This document shows, in pieces, positions 24,896 to 33,147 of a stretch of 37,821 nucleotides of DNA (position 1 is its first letter; every line of letters starts with the position of its first letter). Source of the DNA: an uncultured Saprospirales bacterium (GTDB lineage Bacteria > Bacteroidota > Bacteroidia > Chitinophagales > Saprospiraceae). The translations under genes and the position numbers were made by a program. The DNA lies in assembly GCA_937864265.1 (NCBI GenBank), contig CALMIR010000107.1, forward strand, positions 1-37,821, read 5' to 3'. The notes under the pieces are model-generated. The model saw only the letters and a program-made list of their open reading frames with translations, ran no database searches and was not told the DNA's origin.

Positions 24896-25210
24896 CTATC
24901 CGCGTTCCCATACCACACTTGATGGTAAACGGATGACACAGAGGATGCGGCGGATGAACACGGATTAGCATTTTCCGAGAGATAGCGCTCCGCTGGAGCG
25001 CGCTAGCTAGGCTATATCTGGGCAACAAGGATAACACTCCGCTGGAGTGTCTGGGCTCGTGGTCTATATCCGCGAAAATCTGGGCGATCCGCCCCATCCG
25101 CGTTCCCATACAGCACTTCATAGTACACAGATGACACGAATGATGCGGATGTACACGGATAGCTTTTCCGCGCTGATCCGTTCTATCCGCCCTATCCGCG
25201 TTCCCATACG
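24896..25210 (+). repeat. Degenerate tandem repeat with ATCCGCGTTCCCATAC boxes
   Basis: The box (C)TATCCGCGTTCCCATAC or CATCCGCGTTCCCATAC occurs at about 24896, 25095 and 25192. The first two are followed by related sequence (CACTT, GATGACAC, GATGCGG, ACACGGAT, TTTTCCG). A GCT-triloop hairpin unit is inserted between the first and second. The stretch is not coding. Confidence 0.55.
24979..25080 (+). repeat. GCT-triloop hairpin unit, copy 2
   Basis: It holds GCGCTCC-GCT-GGAGCGC (24985-25001) and ACACTCC-GCT-GGAGTGT (25034-25050), with TAGGCTATATC and GGGCAACA between them. It aligns with 7691-7800; where the stems differ, both arms change so pairing is kept. Confidence 0.65.
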
Positions 25211-25262
25211 GTACTCTCACCCTCACCCAATTTCCACCCAGCTTGAAACCAGCCCGTCTTCT

Positions 25263-25279
25263 CCCGCGTTTTTCGCGGG
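25263..25279. other. Short GC hairpin
   Basis: CCCGCG (25263-25268) and CGCGGG (25274-25279) pair around TTTTT, between the convergent LRR and hppD genes. It could help end transcription from either side, but no T tract follows on either strand. Confidence 0.35.
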
Positions 25280-25292
25280 ATCAGCCGGGTAA

Positions 25293-25410
25293 AAAACCAC
25301 CCGCCTTTCAGTCGCCCGCCCGGCCCGTCCGACCGGAATCATCCGGGCGGGATGATCCCGCTGCGGCCGATACGCTCAGCGGGATCGGACGGGGGCAGGA
25401 AAACCCGAAA
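25293..25410 (+). repeat. GC-rich structured repeat, copy B
   Basis: These 118 bp are the inverted counterpart of 14251-14368 with one mismatch. The end abuts the hppD stop codon (25411), so this element sits directly at the 3' end of that transcript. Stems: CCGCCCGG/CCGGGCGG, GATCCCGCTG/CAGCGGGATC and outer CCGTCCGA/TCGGACGG. Confidence 0.85.
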
Positions 25411-26544
25411 CTAAAGCGTCCCCCTAAGCGCCTGCTCGCGTTCAATGGCCTCAAAAAGCGCTTTGAAATTGCCTTTTCCAAACGATTTGGCGCCTTTGCG
25501 CTGGATGATTTCGAAAAACACCGTTGGGCGCGGGTTGACAGGTTTGGTAAATATCTGCAACAAATAGCCTTCGTCGTCCCGATCGATCAGGATGCCCAGC
25601 TCTTTCAAAGGAGCTAAATCTTCCTCAATCTCCCCCACCCTGTCGAGCACCGTATCGTAATACGTGCCGGGCACCGTTAAAAATTCGACGCCCCTATCCT
25701 GTAGGGCTGTAACCGTTTCGATGATGTTATCGGTAGCCACTGCAATGTGCTGCACTCCCGGACCTTCATAAAAATCGAGGTATTCTTCAATCTGGGATTT
25801 TTTCAGCCCTTGCGCAGGTTCGTTGATCGGAAATTTGATGCGACCATTGCCATTGCTCATCACTTTGCTCATCAGCGCGGTGTATTCTGTAGAAATGTCT
25901 TTGTCGTCGAAAGAGATGATCTGGTTAAAACCCATCACTTTTTCATAAAATCCCACCCAACGATTCATTTGGCCTAGTTCCACATTGCCCACCATGTGGT
26001 CGATGTATTTCAGGCCAATGGAGCTGGGGTTGTACGTGGAATGCCAGGGCTGATACCCAGGTAAAAAAGTACCTTGGTAATCTGTTCTTTCCACAAAAAT
26101 ATGTACCACCTCGCCATAGGTGTGGATACCTGAGCGCAGCACCTCTCCCCAGTCGTCTTGCTCGCGTACGGGTTCTAAGTAAGGTTTTGCACCTCGCTTT
26201 ACCGCTTCTTCGTAAGCATAAGTGGCGTCGTCCACCCACAAAGCAATCACTTTTATGCCATCGCCATGCTTATCTATGTGCCGGCCTATGTCCGTTCCAC
26301 TTTTCAGCGGTGAGGTCAAAACCAGGCGAATTTTATCTTGCACCAGTACATAAGACTCCCTGTCTTTCAGCCCGGTGGATAGGCCAGCATAAGCCAATGA
26401 CTGAAAGCCAAAAGCCGTTTTGTAAAAATGGGCAGCCTGCTTGGCGTTGCTTACATACAACTCCACATAATCGGTGCCGTTGATGGGCATAAAATCGGTA
26501 TCGGTTTGGTGTAGGACTGAGGTTTGGATAGCACTTGTAGCCAT
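25411..26544 (-). CDS. hppD: 4-hydroxyphenylpyruvate dioxygenase
   Basis: A 377-residue Fe(II) enzyme turning 4-hydroxyphenylpyruvate into homogentisate in tyrosine breakdown. Two vicinal-oxygen-chelate domains are present. The metal ligands are in the C-terminal one: His of YIDHMVGNV, His of GVQHIAVAT, and Glu of VFFEIIQRKGAKSFG. LTVPGTYYDTV and LLQIFTKP are also family-typical. It is the second gene of a minus-strand operon, 49 bp after hmgA, whose product consumes its own product. The stop is directly next to structured repeat copy B. Confidence 0.97.
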   Translation of the reverse strand: MATSAIQTSVLHQTDTDFMPINGTDYVELYVSNAKQAAHFYKTAFGFQSLAYAGLSTGLKDRESYVLVQDKIRLVLTSPLKSGTDIGRHIDKHGDGIKVIALWVDDATYAYEEAVKRGAKPYLEPVREQDDWGEVLRSGIHTYGEVVHIFVERTDYQGTFLPGYQPWHSTYNPSSIGLKYIDHMVGNVELGQMNRWVGFYEKVMGFNQIISFDDKDISTEYTALMSKVMSNGNGRIKFPINEPAQGLKKSQIEEYLDFYEGPGVQHIAVATDNIIETVTALQDRGVEFLTVPGTYYDTVLDRVGEIEEDLAPLKELGILIDRDDEGYLLQIFTKPVNPRPTVFFEIIQRKGAKSFGKGNFKALFEAIEREQALRGTL

Positions 26545-26593
26545 TTTTTATGGTTTTATCTGATTGATCAAATTATTTCAACGGTTATTTGGC

Positions 26594-27748
26594 TCATAAC
26601 CAAGACTGATAGTATTGTCCATCATCAATTTTCAGGGCAGCTTCGGTGATCATCAATGGTTTGAAAGTATCGATCATTACGGCCAATTCCTGGGTCTCTT
26701 TTTGGCCAATGCTCCGCTCATAAGCGCCGGGGTGGGGGCCGTGCGGAATGCCCCCCGGATGCAGGGTAATATGCCCTTGTTCAATGTTATTGCGACTCAT
26801 AAAGTCGCCGTCCACGTAATAGAGCATTTCATCCGAATCGATGTTGGAATGGTTGTAGGGCGCGGGAATGGCCTTGGGATGGTAATCGTACAAACGCGGG
26901 CAAAAGGAGCAAACCACAAAAGCGGTGGTCTCAAAAGTTTGATGTACCGGCGGTGGCTGATGTACCCGGCCCGTGATCGGCTCAAAGTTGTGGATGGAGA
27001 ATCCATAGGGGAAATTATACCCATCCCAGCCCACTACATCGAAGGGGTGAGAGGCATAAACCAATTCGTGCAATTGCCCCTGCTTTTTAATTTTCATTAA
27101 AAATTCGCCTGTTTCGTCATAGGTTTCCAGGGCTTGAGGCAATTTATAATCGCGTTCGCAAAAAGGCGAATGTTCCAGCAATTGACCAAACCAATTTCGG
27201 TAGCGCTTGGGCGTATAAATGGGATGAAAAGACTCCGACACCAACAAACGGTTATCGGCTTGGTCGAATTCGATCTGGTAGATCATGCCGCGTGGAATGA
27301 CGAGGTAGTCGCCGTATTCAAAGGGGATATTGCCCAAAAAAGTACGCAGCGTGCCAGTGCCTTTATGCACAAAGATCAGCTCGTCCGCATCTGCATTTTT
27401 ATAAAAATAACTGGTCATGGATTGGCGAGGCGCTGCCAGACCAATATGAATATCGCTGTTCACCAGCAAAGGCGTACGACTGTCCAAAAAATCGTCCTGC
27501 GGTTCGACCTGAAACCCTTTGAGCAATCGGGCTGCCATATTTTTCTGGACGGCAATTTTCGGAGTTACATCCTGAGCTACACCAATGCTCTTGACCATAG
27601 TTGGTCGGTGAATATGGTAGGAAAGTGAAGACATACCATCGAAGCCAACGGTTCCAAAAAGCTGCTCGTAGTACAAGCCTCCGCCTTCTTTTTCAAAAAT
27701 GGTATGCCTTTTAGCAGGTATTTTCCCTAAGCGATGGTAAATGGGCAT
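26594..27748 (-). CDS. hmgA: Homogentisate 1,2-dioxygenase
   Basis: A 384-residue ring-cleaving dioxygenase producing maleylacetoacetate from homogentisate. The cupin-like C-terminal domain shows the Fe ligands: His and Glu in PYNHSNIDSDEMLYYVDGD and His in GGIPHGPHPGAYE. The N-terminus MPIYHRLGKIPAKRHTIFEK and GTVGFDGMSSLSYHIHRPT match the bacterial form. It is first in the operon, directly ahead of hppD; the maleylacetoacetate isomerase and fumarylacetoacetase genes are not in the window. Confidence 0.96.
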   Translation of the reverse strand: MPIYHRLGKIPAKRHTIFEKEGGGLYYEQLFGTVGFDGMSSLSYHIHRPTMVKSIGVAQDVTPKIAVQKNMAARLLKGFQVEPQDDFLDSRTPLLVNSDIHIGLAAPRQSMTSYFYKNADADELIFVHKGTGTLRTFLGNIPFEYGDYLVIPRGMIYQIEFDQADNRLLVSESFHPIYTPKRYRNWFGQLLEHSPFCERDYKLPQALETYDETGEFLMKIKKQGQLHELVYASHPFDVVGWDGYNFPYGFSIHNFEPITGRVHQPPPVHQTFETTAFVVCSFCPRLYDYHPKAIPAPYNHSNIDSDEMLYYVDGDFMSRNNIEQGHITLHPGGIPHGPHPGAYERSIGQKETQELAVMIDTFKPLMITEAALKIDDGQYYQSWL

Positions 27749-27790
27749 TAGCGTTGAATAATTTAATTGTTATGACAACTATTTGTATGG

Positions 27791-27798
27791 CAAATATA
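27791..27798 (-). promoter_or_regulatory. -7 box of the hmgA-hppD operon
   Basis: On the minus strand TATATTTG (27798-27791) matches TAnnTTTG exactly, about 42 nt upstream of the hmgA ATG. A TTG sits 16 nt further upstream, slightly closer than usual. Confidence 0.45.
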
Positions 27799-27901
27799 CA
27801 ATCGTTTGCGTTGCCAAGCAACTATGCGCTTAAAAAATTGTCAAAGCAGCAAAATAATTAAGCGCAGTGTGGTATCCCTCAAAAAGTCTTACTTTTACCC
27901 C

Positions 27902-29380
27902 ATGTCCAAACCTTCAGCGCTTTTTTTCGGCATCATTTCTGTATTGTTCTTGGCTAACATGCTGCTCATGAACGATGTATTGAGCTATTGGCCGGGTTCA
28001 GAGTCTTGGTTGGTTTGGCGCAAATTGCACGATACGGTGGGTTTCAGCCTGCACGAGCAGGTCATTGCTTGGTTTATCTCAGACGAAGGCGGGCAGCTTT
28101 TCTGGATGCGTCTGCCAGGTGTGCTTGTGCTTTTAGCTGGTCTGTTGGCCTTTTCCAGTATCTGTAAATCCATTTTTGGGAAAACCAGGATGCAATGGAC
28201 GCTATTGGTATTAATGGGGAGTTGGTTGATCCCCAATTTGGCCAAAATAGCCAGTGGCGACCTCTGGGCTTTTAGTTTCCAACTTATTGGGCTCAGTATT
28301 TTGCTCCGCTACCTCAAGCAGCCTTCCGGCAAATGGCAATGGCTTCTTTACCTGGCTTTTGCGCTAAGCATTTGGGAACAGCCGATTCAAAGCACATTAT
28401 TTTTGTTGCTATTGAGCATCGGGCTGTACTACTTTCATCCTCAAGGTAAAAACCTGGGTGCTAGTTATTTCTGGCTGGTTTTGCCGGGACTTTTCCTACT
28501 TAACTGGGGCTTAAACGGCGGCCATTGGAGCCATCAAAGTTTCTTTTTCAAATTCCCTGACCCTCGCTTTTTATACTACAATTTGCTGGCCTACCTGCCG
28601 TTTGCAGGTTTCTTATTGGCTGGTATCCGGGAAAGTATATCGCTGGCAAGAAAAAAGGAAGAGTTTTCAAGGCTAATCCTCATCTGTATATTCAGTGCAT
28701 TAGTGGGGCATTCTCTTTGTCTTCAAATCGCTTTTGCTCTATTGATTGCCCGGCATCTGGAAGCTTATTTTCATCAGGCTTACCCCTGGCGCAACCTGGT
28801 CCGGGGTACCATGGTCATCTTATTGGTGCTTACATTCTGTGCTTCTGCATTGCTTTTGATGCTGGCCTTTCGGCAATGGGGAGGCCTTGGGTTTCGGGCA
28901 GCGCTGGCGCCTGTGGCGCTTTACTGGATCAGCAGTTTTATCGCCATCATCGGCTTATATGGATTACAGCGCTATTCTGTATGGGGAGGCGTATTGATGG
29001 GTGCTATTTTGTTGAGCATTTCATTTTGGACTAATTTGAACCCCTTTTCGGAAAACCAAAAACAAGCGGCAAGAGATTTCTTTGCTACAAAACTTCAAAA
29101 TGCTCCGGAAAATTTACCCTGTTTTATATTGCAGGAGGATAATCGACCTTTTAGTCCGCTGGCTGCTTATGCAAAAAGCAGATTTGAAAAAACGACTTTG
29201 CTGGACAATTCCAGTCAACTGAATACTGCCTGGGAAAAATCCGCAGAAGCCATTTTCATACTCCCTGTCAGGCAGCCAATTCCCGATGCACCCGTGGATA
29301 CCCTAACCCTAGCACAACTAAGCAGCGGAAACCTACTATGGCCTGATATTAGTTACCTTATTCTAAAAAAAACAAAATAA
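27902..29380 (+). CDS. Multi-pass membrane protein, possibly GT-C-type glycosyltransferase
   Basis: A 492-residue protein with about ten transmembrane helices and a soluble C-terminal tail of about 90 residues. The ATG at 27902 (MSKPSALFFGIISVLFLANM) starts directly in the first helix, so the longer upstream frame is rejected. A first extracytoplasmic loop with SESWLVWRKLHDTVGFSLHE, then RLPGVLVLLAGLLAFSSICK, recalls the arrangement of GT39/ArnT-like enzymes. However, the usual acidic D-E pair in that loop is not clear, so the transferase call is tentative. It is divergent from hmgA. Confidence 0.6.
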   Translation: MSKPSALFFGIISVLFLANMLLMNDVLSYWPGSESWLVWRKLHDTVGFSLHEQVIAWFISDEGGQLFWMRLPGVLVLLAGLLAFSSICKSIFGKTRMQWTLLVLMGSWLIPNLAKIASGDLWAFSFQLIGLSILLRYLKQPSGKWQWLLYLAFALSIWEQPIQSTLFLLLLSIGLYYFHPQGKNLGASYFWLVLPGLFLLNWGLNGGHWSHQSFFFKFPDPRFLYYNLLAYLPFAGFLLAGIRESISLARKKEEFSRLILICIFSALVGHSLCLQIAFALLIARHLEAYFHQAYPWRNLVRGTMVILLVLTFCASALLLMLAFRQWGGLGFRAALAPVALYWISSFIAIIGLYGLQRYSVWGGVLMGAILLSISFWTNLNPFSENQKQAARDFFATKLQNAPENLPCFILQEDNRPFSPLAAYAKSRFEKTTLLDNSSQLNTAWEKSAEAIFILPVRQPIPDAPVDTLTLAQLSSGNLLWPDISYLILKKTK

Positions 29381-29450
29381 TTATTTGTATATTTATGGTC
29401 AAGTAGTATTTTAGTCCCCAACTTTTTATTACCATTTCAATACCTCAGTT

Positions 29451-29582
29451 ATGACGCAGCGCAGAAAAAAACGGCAAAAATCTTTTCAGGATGAGAAAGA
29501 CGCCAAAAAGATATTGATGATTGCTCTGATTGCTGTTGTCGTGTTATTGATATTGATGTTTTTGATCTATACACAGGCATAA
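29451..29582 (+). CDS. Small single-pass membrane protein
   Basis: A 43-residue open frame, MTQRRKKRQKSFQDEKDAKK followed by one strongly hydrophobic helix (ILMIALIAVVVLLILMFLIY). The layout, a basic cytoplasmic N-terminus and one helix, looks like a real protein rather than chance. It lies between the membrane protein and the DUF1800 gene on the same strand. No family is recognised and no clear promoter seen. Confidence 0.55.
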   Translation: MTQRRKKRQKSFQDEKDAKKILMIALIAVVVLLILMFLIYTQA

Positions 29583-29752
29583 ACCATTGGTTTTTTGTTT
29601 TTCTTTTATTTTAATTGCTACTTTTAAACCCAGTAGAATATCCTCAGTCTAATCATTTTACACCACGCATACTTTTGATCTCGGCGCTTTCGTTCATCAG
29701 TTATTCTGTTTTCAAATACATTATATTTTATTTGATATAAAACCTACTTTCC

Positions 29753-31408
29753 ATGAATCGAAGGTCCTTTCTAAGCTTTTCACCTACTGAAACGGAGGTG
29801 AAAAAAGCTTATTCCCCTATGGTCAATCCTCCTGAAACAGGCTTGGATTCCTACAATGGCGTTTGGGAATTACCACAGGCCGCCCATTTGCTGCGCCGCT
29901 TGATGTTTGGTGCCAAATGGGAGGATGTCCAATTCTTCCTGGGTCTTACGCCCTCACAAGCGGTCGATTACTTACTAAATCCTACAGCTCCTCCCCCTCC
30001 GCTGCCTGTCAACGATTACAATGAGGCAGGCTTTGTTGACCCCGATGTGCCTATGGGCGAGACTTGGGTCAACGCACCTTTTAGCGATACCTTTGAGGGC
30101 TCTAGGATATGGTCGCTAAAAGCCTGGTGGCAAGGTAATATGATTGAACAAGATCGTTCGATCATGGAAAAAATGATCTTGTTTTGGCACAACCATGTCC
30201 CCATTCAATTTTACGGCGTCTTCTCAGCTAACTGGGATTACCGCTACCTGAATACCATTCGGCAGGGAGCGCTTGGCAGCATTCGGCAATTGATCCGCAA
30301 CCTGACCCTCGACCCGGCTATGTTGCACTACCTGAACGGACAGTACAACTCGGCGGGTTCACCTGATGAAAACTATGCCCGCGAGTTGCAGGAACTGTTT
30401 TGCATCGGAAAAGGCCCGGATGCCAACTTCACAGAGGATGACGTCAAAGCAGCAGCAAGGGTGCTGACCGGCTGGCGAGTTAATTACAACAATAATACGG
30501 TTATTTTCAATCATTTTGAGCACGATAGCGGCATCAAACTCTTTTCTTCTTTTTACAACAACGCGATCATCACCGGTTATACCGGGCAAAATGGTATGCA
30601 GGAGTTGGATGAGTTGTTGGACATCATCTTTGGCAATGACGAATGTGCTCTTTTCCTATGCCGCAAAATTTACCGCTTTTTTGTTCACCACGAAATCGAT
30701 GATCTGACGGAGGAAAACGTCATTATTCCTTTGGCAGAAATCCTGCGCAACAACGATTATCAAATCAAGCCTATACTGGAAGTCTTGTTCAAAAGCCAGC
30801 ACTTTTTCGATGCCCTTTCCCTGGGCGCTATGATCAAAGGCCCGGCAGACTATACCATCGGTTTGTACCGCGAATTTAACACGCCCATTCCGCCCCGCCC
30901 CGCGTTGGTGGATCGCTATCAGCACAACGGCACATTGACTTATGTATCGTTTGTGCAAGGACAGGAGGTGGGCGACCCACCCAATGTTGCCGGATGGCCT
31001 GCTTATTACCAGATACCTGTTTTTGATAAAATATGGATCAATACGAACACTTTGCCTTATCGGGCGCAATTTGCAGATTGGATTCTTTGGGCCGGGGTTT
31101 CCACGGAGAATTATATATCACAACTGAATATTCTGGATACAGTGGCGCAAATTCCCAATGCAGATGATCCGAATGTATTGATAGATACGGTTTTAGATTG
31201 GATGTACGGCATCGAAGTTTCGAATACCCTCAAATTTCAGCTAAAAGCCATCCTGCTCTCTGGACAAATCAGCGATTATTACTGGACAGATGCTTGGAAC
31301 ACTTATCTCAACAATCCAAGTAATCAAATGGCAACAGAAACGGTACGGAATCGCTTGCTTTTATTCTTTTATAAAATTTTGCATCAGGAAGAACACCATC
31401 TGGCTTAG
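29753..31408 (+). CDS. DUF1800 domain protein
   Basis: A 551-residue protein with the DUF1800 pattern: QAAHLLRRLMFGAKWEDVQ, MEKMILFWHNHVPIQ, RQLIRNLTLDPAMLHYLNG, PDENYARELQELFCIGKG and DDVKAAARVLTGWRV. The N-terminus MNRRSFLSFSPTE has a twin-Arg but no hydrophobic stretch after it, so it is not a plain signal peptide. In many bacteria this family is encoded just upstream of a DUF1501 protein, as here (61 bp gap). Both are exported or envelope-linked proteins of unknown function. Confidence 0.9.
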   Translation: MNRRSFLSFSPTETEVKKAYSPMVNPPETGLDSYNGVWELPQAAHLLRRLMFGAKWEDVQFFLGLTPSQAVDYLLNPTAPPPPLPVNDYNEAGFVDPDVPMGETWVNAPFSDTFEGSRIWSLKAWWQGNMIEQDRSIMEKMILFWHNHVPIQFYGVFSANWDYRYLNTIRQGALGSIRQLIRNLTLDPAMLHYLNGQYNSAGSPDENYARELQELFCIGKGPDANFTEDDVKAAARVLTGWRVNYNNNTVIFNHFEHDSGIKLFSSFYNNAIITGYTGQNGMQELDELLDIIFGNDECALFLCRKIYRFFVHHEIDDLTEENVIIPLAEILRNNDYQIKPILEVLFKSQHFFDALSLGAMIKGPADYTIGLYREFNTPIPPRPALVDRYQHNGTLTYVSFVQGQEVGDPPNVAGWPAYYQIPVFDKIWINTNTLPYRAQFADWILWAGVSTENYISQLNILDTVAQIPNADDPNVLIDTVLDWMYGIEVSNTLKFQLKAILLSGQISDYYWTDAWNTYLNNPSNQMATETVRNRLLLFFYKILHQEEHHLA

Positions 31409-31469
31409 ACGTGCTAATGCCATCCGCAGCAACTTCCTCCTTTTTCAAGTTTGCCTAAATTGATCAATC

Positions 31470-33056
31470 ATGAAACGCAGAAAATTTTTAGAATATACAG
31501 CAGCCGGGGCAGCTGGCATGAGCGTGCCTCACTTTTTACCTTTCTTCGGCGCAGGCAAAATGAGCACCTCACCTTGGGTAAGGTTACTCAACAAAGCCCT
31601 GACAGAAACCGACCATGTATTGGTACTCATTCGCTTGGATGGAGGCAATGACGGCCTCAATACCGTGGTGCCAATCGACCAGTTTGACAGGCTGGCCAAT
31701 GCCCGTCCTCATGTTATTTTACCTGAAAACAGCTTGTTGGGCTTGGACGGGCAGGATAGCTTGGGTTTCCACCCCGCCATGGCAGATATGCGCGCCTTAT
31801 ACGACGAAGGAAAAATGAAGATCATCCAATCAGTAGGTTATCCCAATCAGGATTTTTCCCATTTCCGCTCCTCCGATATTTGGATGACGGCTGCCGACTC
31901 GGATGAGGTATTCGGTACGGGATGGGCTGGTCGTTATTTGCAATACGAGTACCCTAATTATCCGGCTGATTTCCCCAACGAAACCATGCCCGATCCGCCT
32001 TCGTTAGAAATTGGGCCAACTACTTCCCTAACGCTACAGGGGCCTTTGACTTCGATGGGTATCTCTATATTCAACCCGGAAGAGTTTTATGAACTGGTAG
32101 AAGGGGTTCAAACGCCTGCGCCCAATACGCCGGCTGGAGAGCTGTTGACACATATCCGTACCATAGCCCGTCAATCCAATTCCTATGGCGCTGTCGTCAC
32201 AGAAGCCTATCAGTCGGCCTCTAATATAGCCGATTATCCGGCTGATAATTACCTGGCCGAACAGTTGGCCATTGTCGCCCGTTTGATCAATGGTGGTTTG
32301 AAAACCAAAATTTACCTGGTATCCATTAGCGGCTTTGATACCCACGACAGCCAGGTGAATGTCAACGACCACACCCAAGGCGAACACGCCAACTTGCTGC
32401 GCCAGCTTTCCCAAGCGGTGGGTGCCTTTATGCAAGATATCCAACTCATGGGCATCAGCGAGCGCGTCATTGGCATGACCTTTTCTGAGTTTGGTCGCCG
32501 CATTATTTCAAACGATAGCAATGGTACGGATCATGGAGCTGCGGCGCCGATGTTTGTGTTTGGCCATCATGTGGACGGAGGTGTTTTGGGCGATAACCCC
32601 AACATCCCGAATAACGCCCAATGGGACGATAATATCCCGATGCAATACGATTTTCGTTCTATTTACTCCAGTGTGTTGAAAGACTGGTTTTGTGTGCCAG
32701 GAGAAGATATTGAGGGCATTATGTTGCACGACTTTCAGTCTTTGCCAATCCTTAGTCCTTCTGCCTGTACCCCTACTTCGACCCGCGATTTGAACCATTT
32801 AGCAGGCAAACAATTGCTAGATGTATGGCCCAATCCGTTCAGCCAACAAGTCAGGTTACAATTTCAAGCCGAAGGCCGTACGTTGATTCAGGTATTCAAT
32901 AATGCGGGGCAGTTGGTAGCTACGCCTGTCAACAAGCATTTTCCGAAAGGTACGCATCAGATCGATTGCAACCTGGGCAGTTTGCCTACCGGCTTATACC
33001 ATTTCAGGATACAGAATGGCCCCATGCAGCAAGTGCGGGCGGTTGTTAAGCAATAA
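31470..33056 (+). CDS. DUF1501 domain protein with T9SS C-terminal sorting domain
   Basis: A 528-residue protein starting MKRRKFLEYTAAGAAGMSVP, a twin-arginine-like signal. The DUF1501 core, a sulfatase/alkaline-phosphatase-like fold, shows LIRLDGGNDGLNTVVPID, SFGFDTHDSQVN-like text (SGFDTHDSQVNVNDH) and GMTFSEFGRRIISN followed by GTDHGAAAPMFVFG. The last 80 residues (LLDVWPNPFSQQVRLQF, then LPTGLYHFRI) form a type IX sorting domain, so the protein should end up on the cell surface. It is paired with the DUF1800 gene upstream and ends near a bidirectional terminator. Enzymatic activity is unproven. Confidence 0.93.
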   Translation: MKRRKFLEYTAAGAAGMSVPHFLPFFGAGKMSTSPWVRLLNKALTETDHVLVLIRLDGGNDGLNTVVPIDQFDRLANARPHVILPENSLLGLDGQDSLGFHPAMADMRALYDEGKMKIIQSVGYPNQDFSHFRSSDIWMTAADSDEVFGTGWAGRYLQYEYPNYPADFPNETMPDPPSLEIGPTTSLTLQGPLTSMGISIFNPEEFYELVEGVQTPAPNTPAGELLTHIRTIARQSNSYGAVVTEAYQSASNIADYPADNYLAEQLAIVARLINGGLKTKIYLVSISGFDTHDSQVNVNDHTQGEHANLLRQLSQAVGAFMQDIQLMGISERVIGMTFSEFGRRIISNDSNGTDHGAAAPMFVFGHHVDGGVLGDNPNIPNNAQWDDNIPMQYDFRSIYSSVLKDWFCVPGEDIEGIMLHDFQSLPILSPSACTPTSTRDLNHLAGKQLLDVWPNPFSQQVRLQFQAEGRTLIQVFNNAGQLVATPVNKHFPKGTHQIDCNLGSLPTGLYHFRIQNGPMQQVRAVVKQ

Positions 33057-33067
33057 AAGAATATAGC

Positions 33068-33123
33068 GGCAAAAAGCAAGGCTTTGTGGAAAAGAAGTGC
33101 AGGTGCGCGCCTTGCTTTTTGCC
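33068..33123. terminator. Bidirectional terminator between DUF1501 and Nfu genes
   Basis: GGCAAAAAGCAAGGC (33068-33082) and GCCTTGCTTTTTGCC (33109-33123) are perfect 15-bp inverted arms with a 26-nt loop, between two convergent genes. Confidence 0.75.
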
Positions 33124-33147
33124 CAATTGAAGGTCGATTATTTGGTT

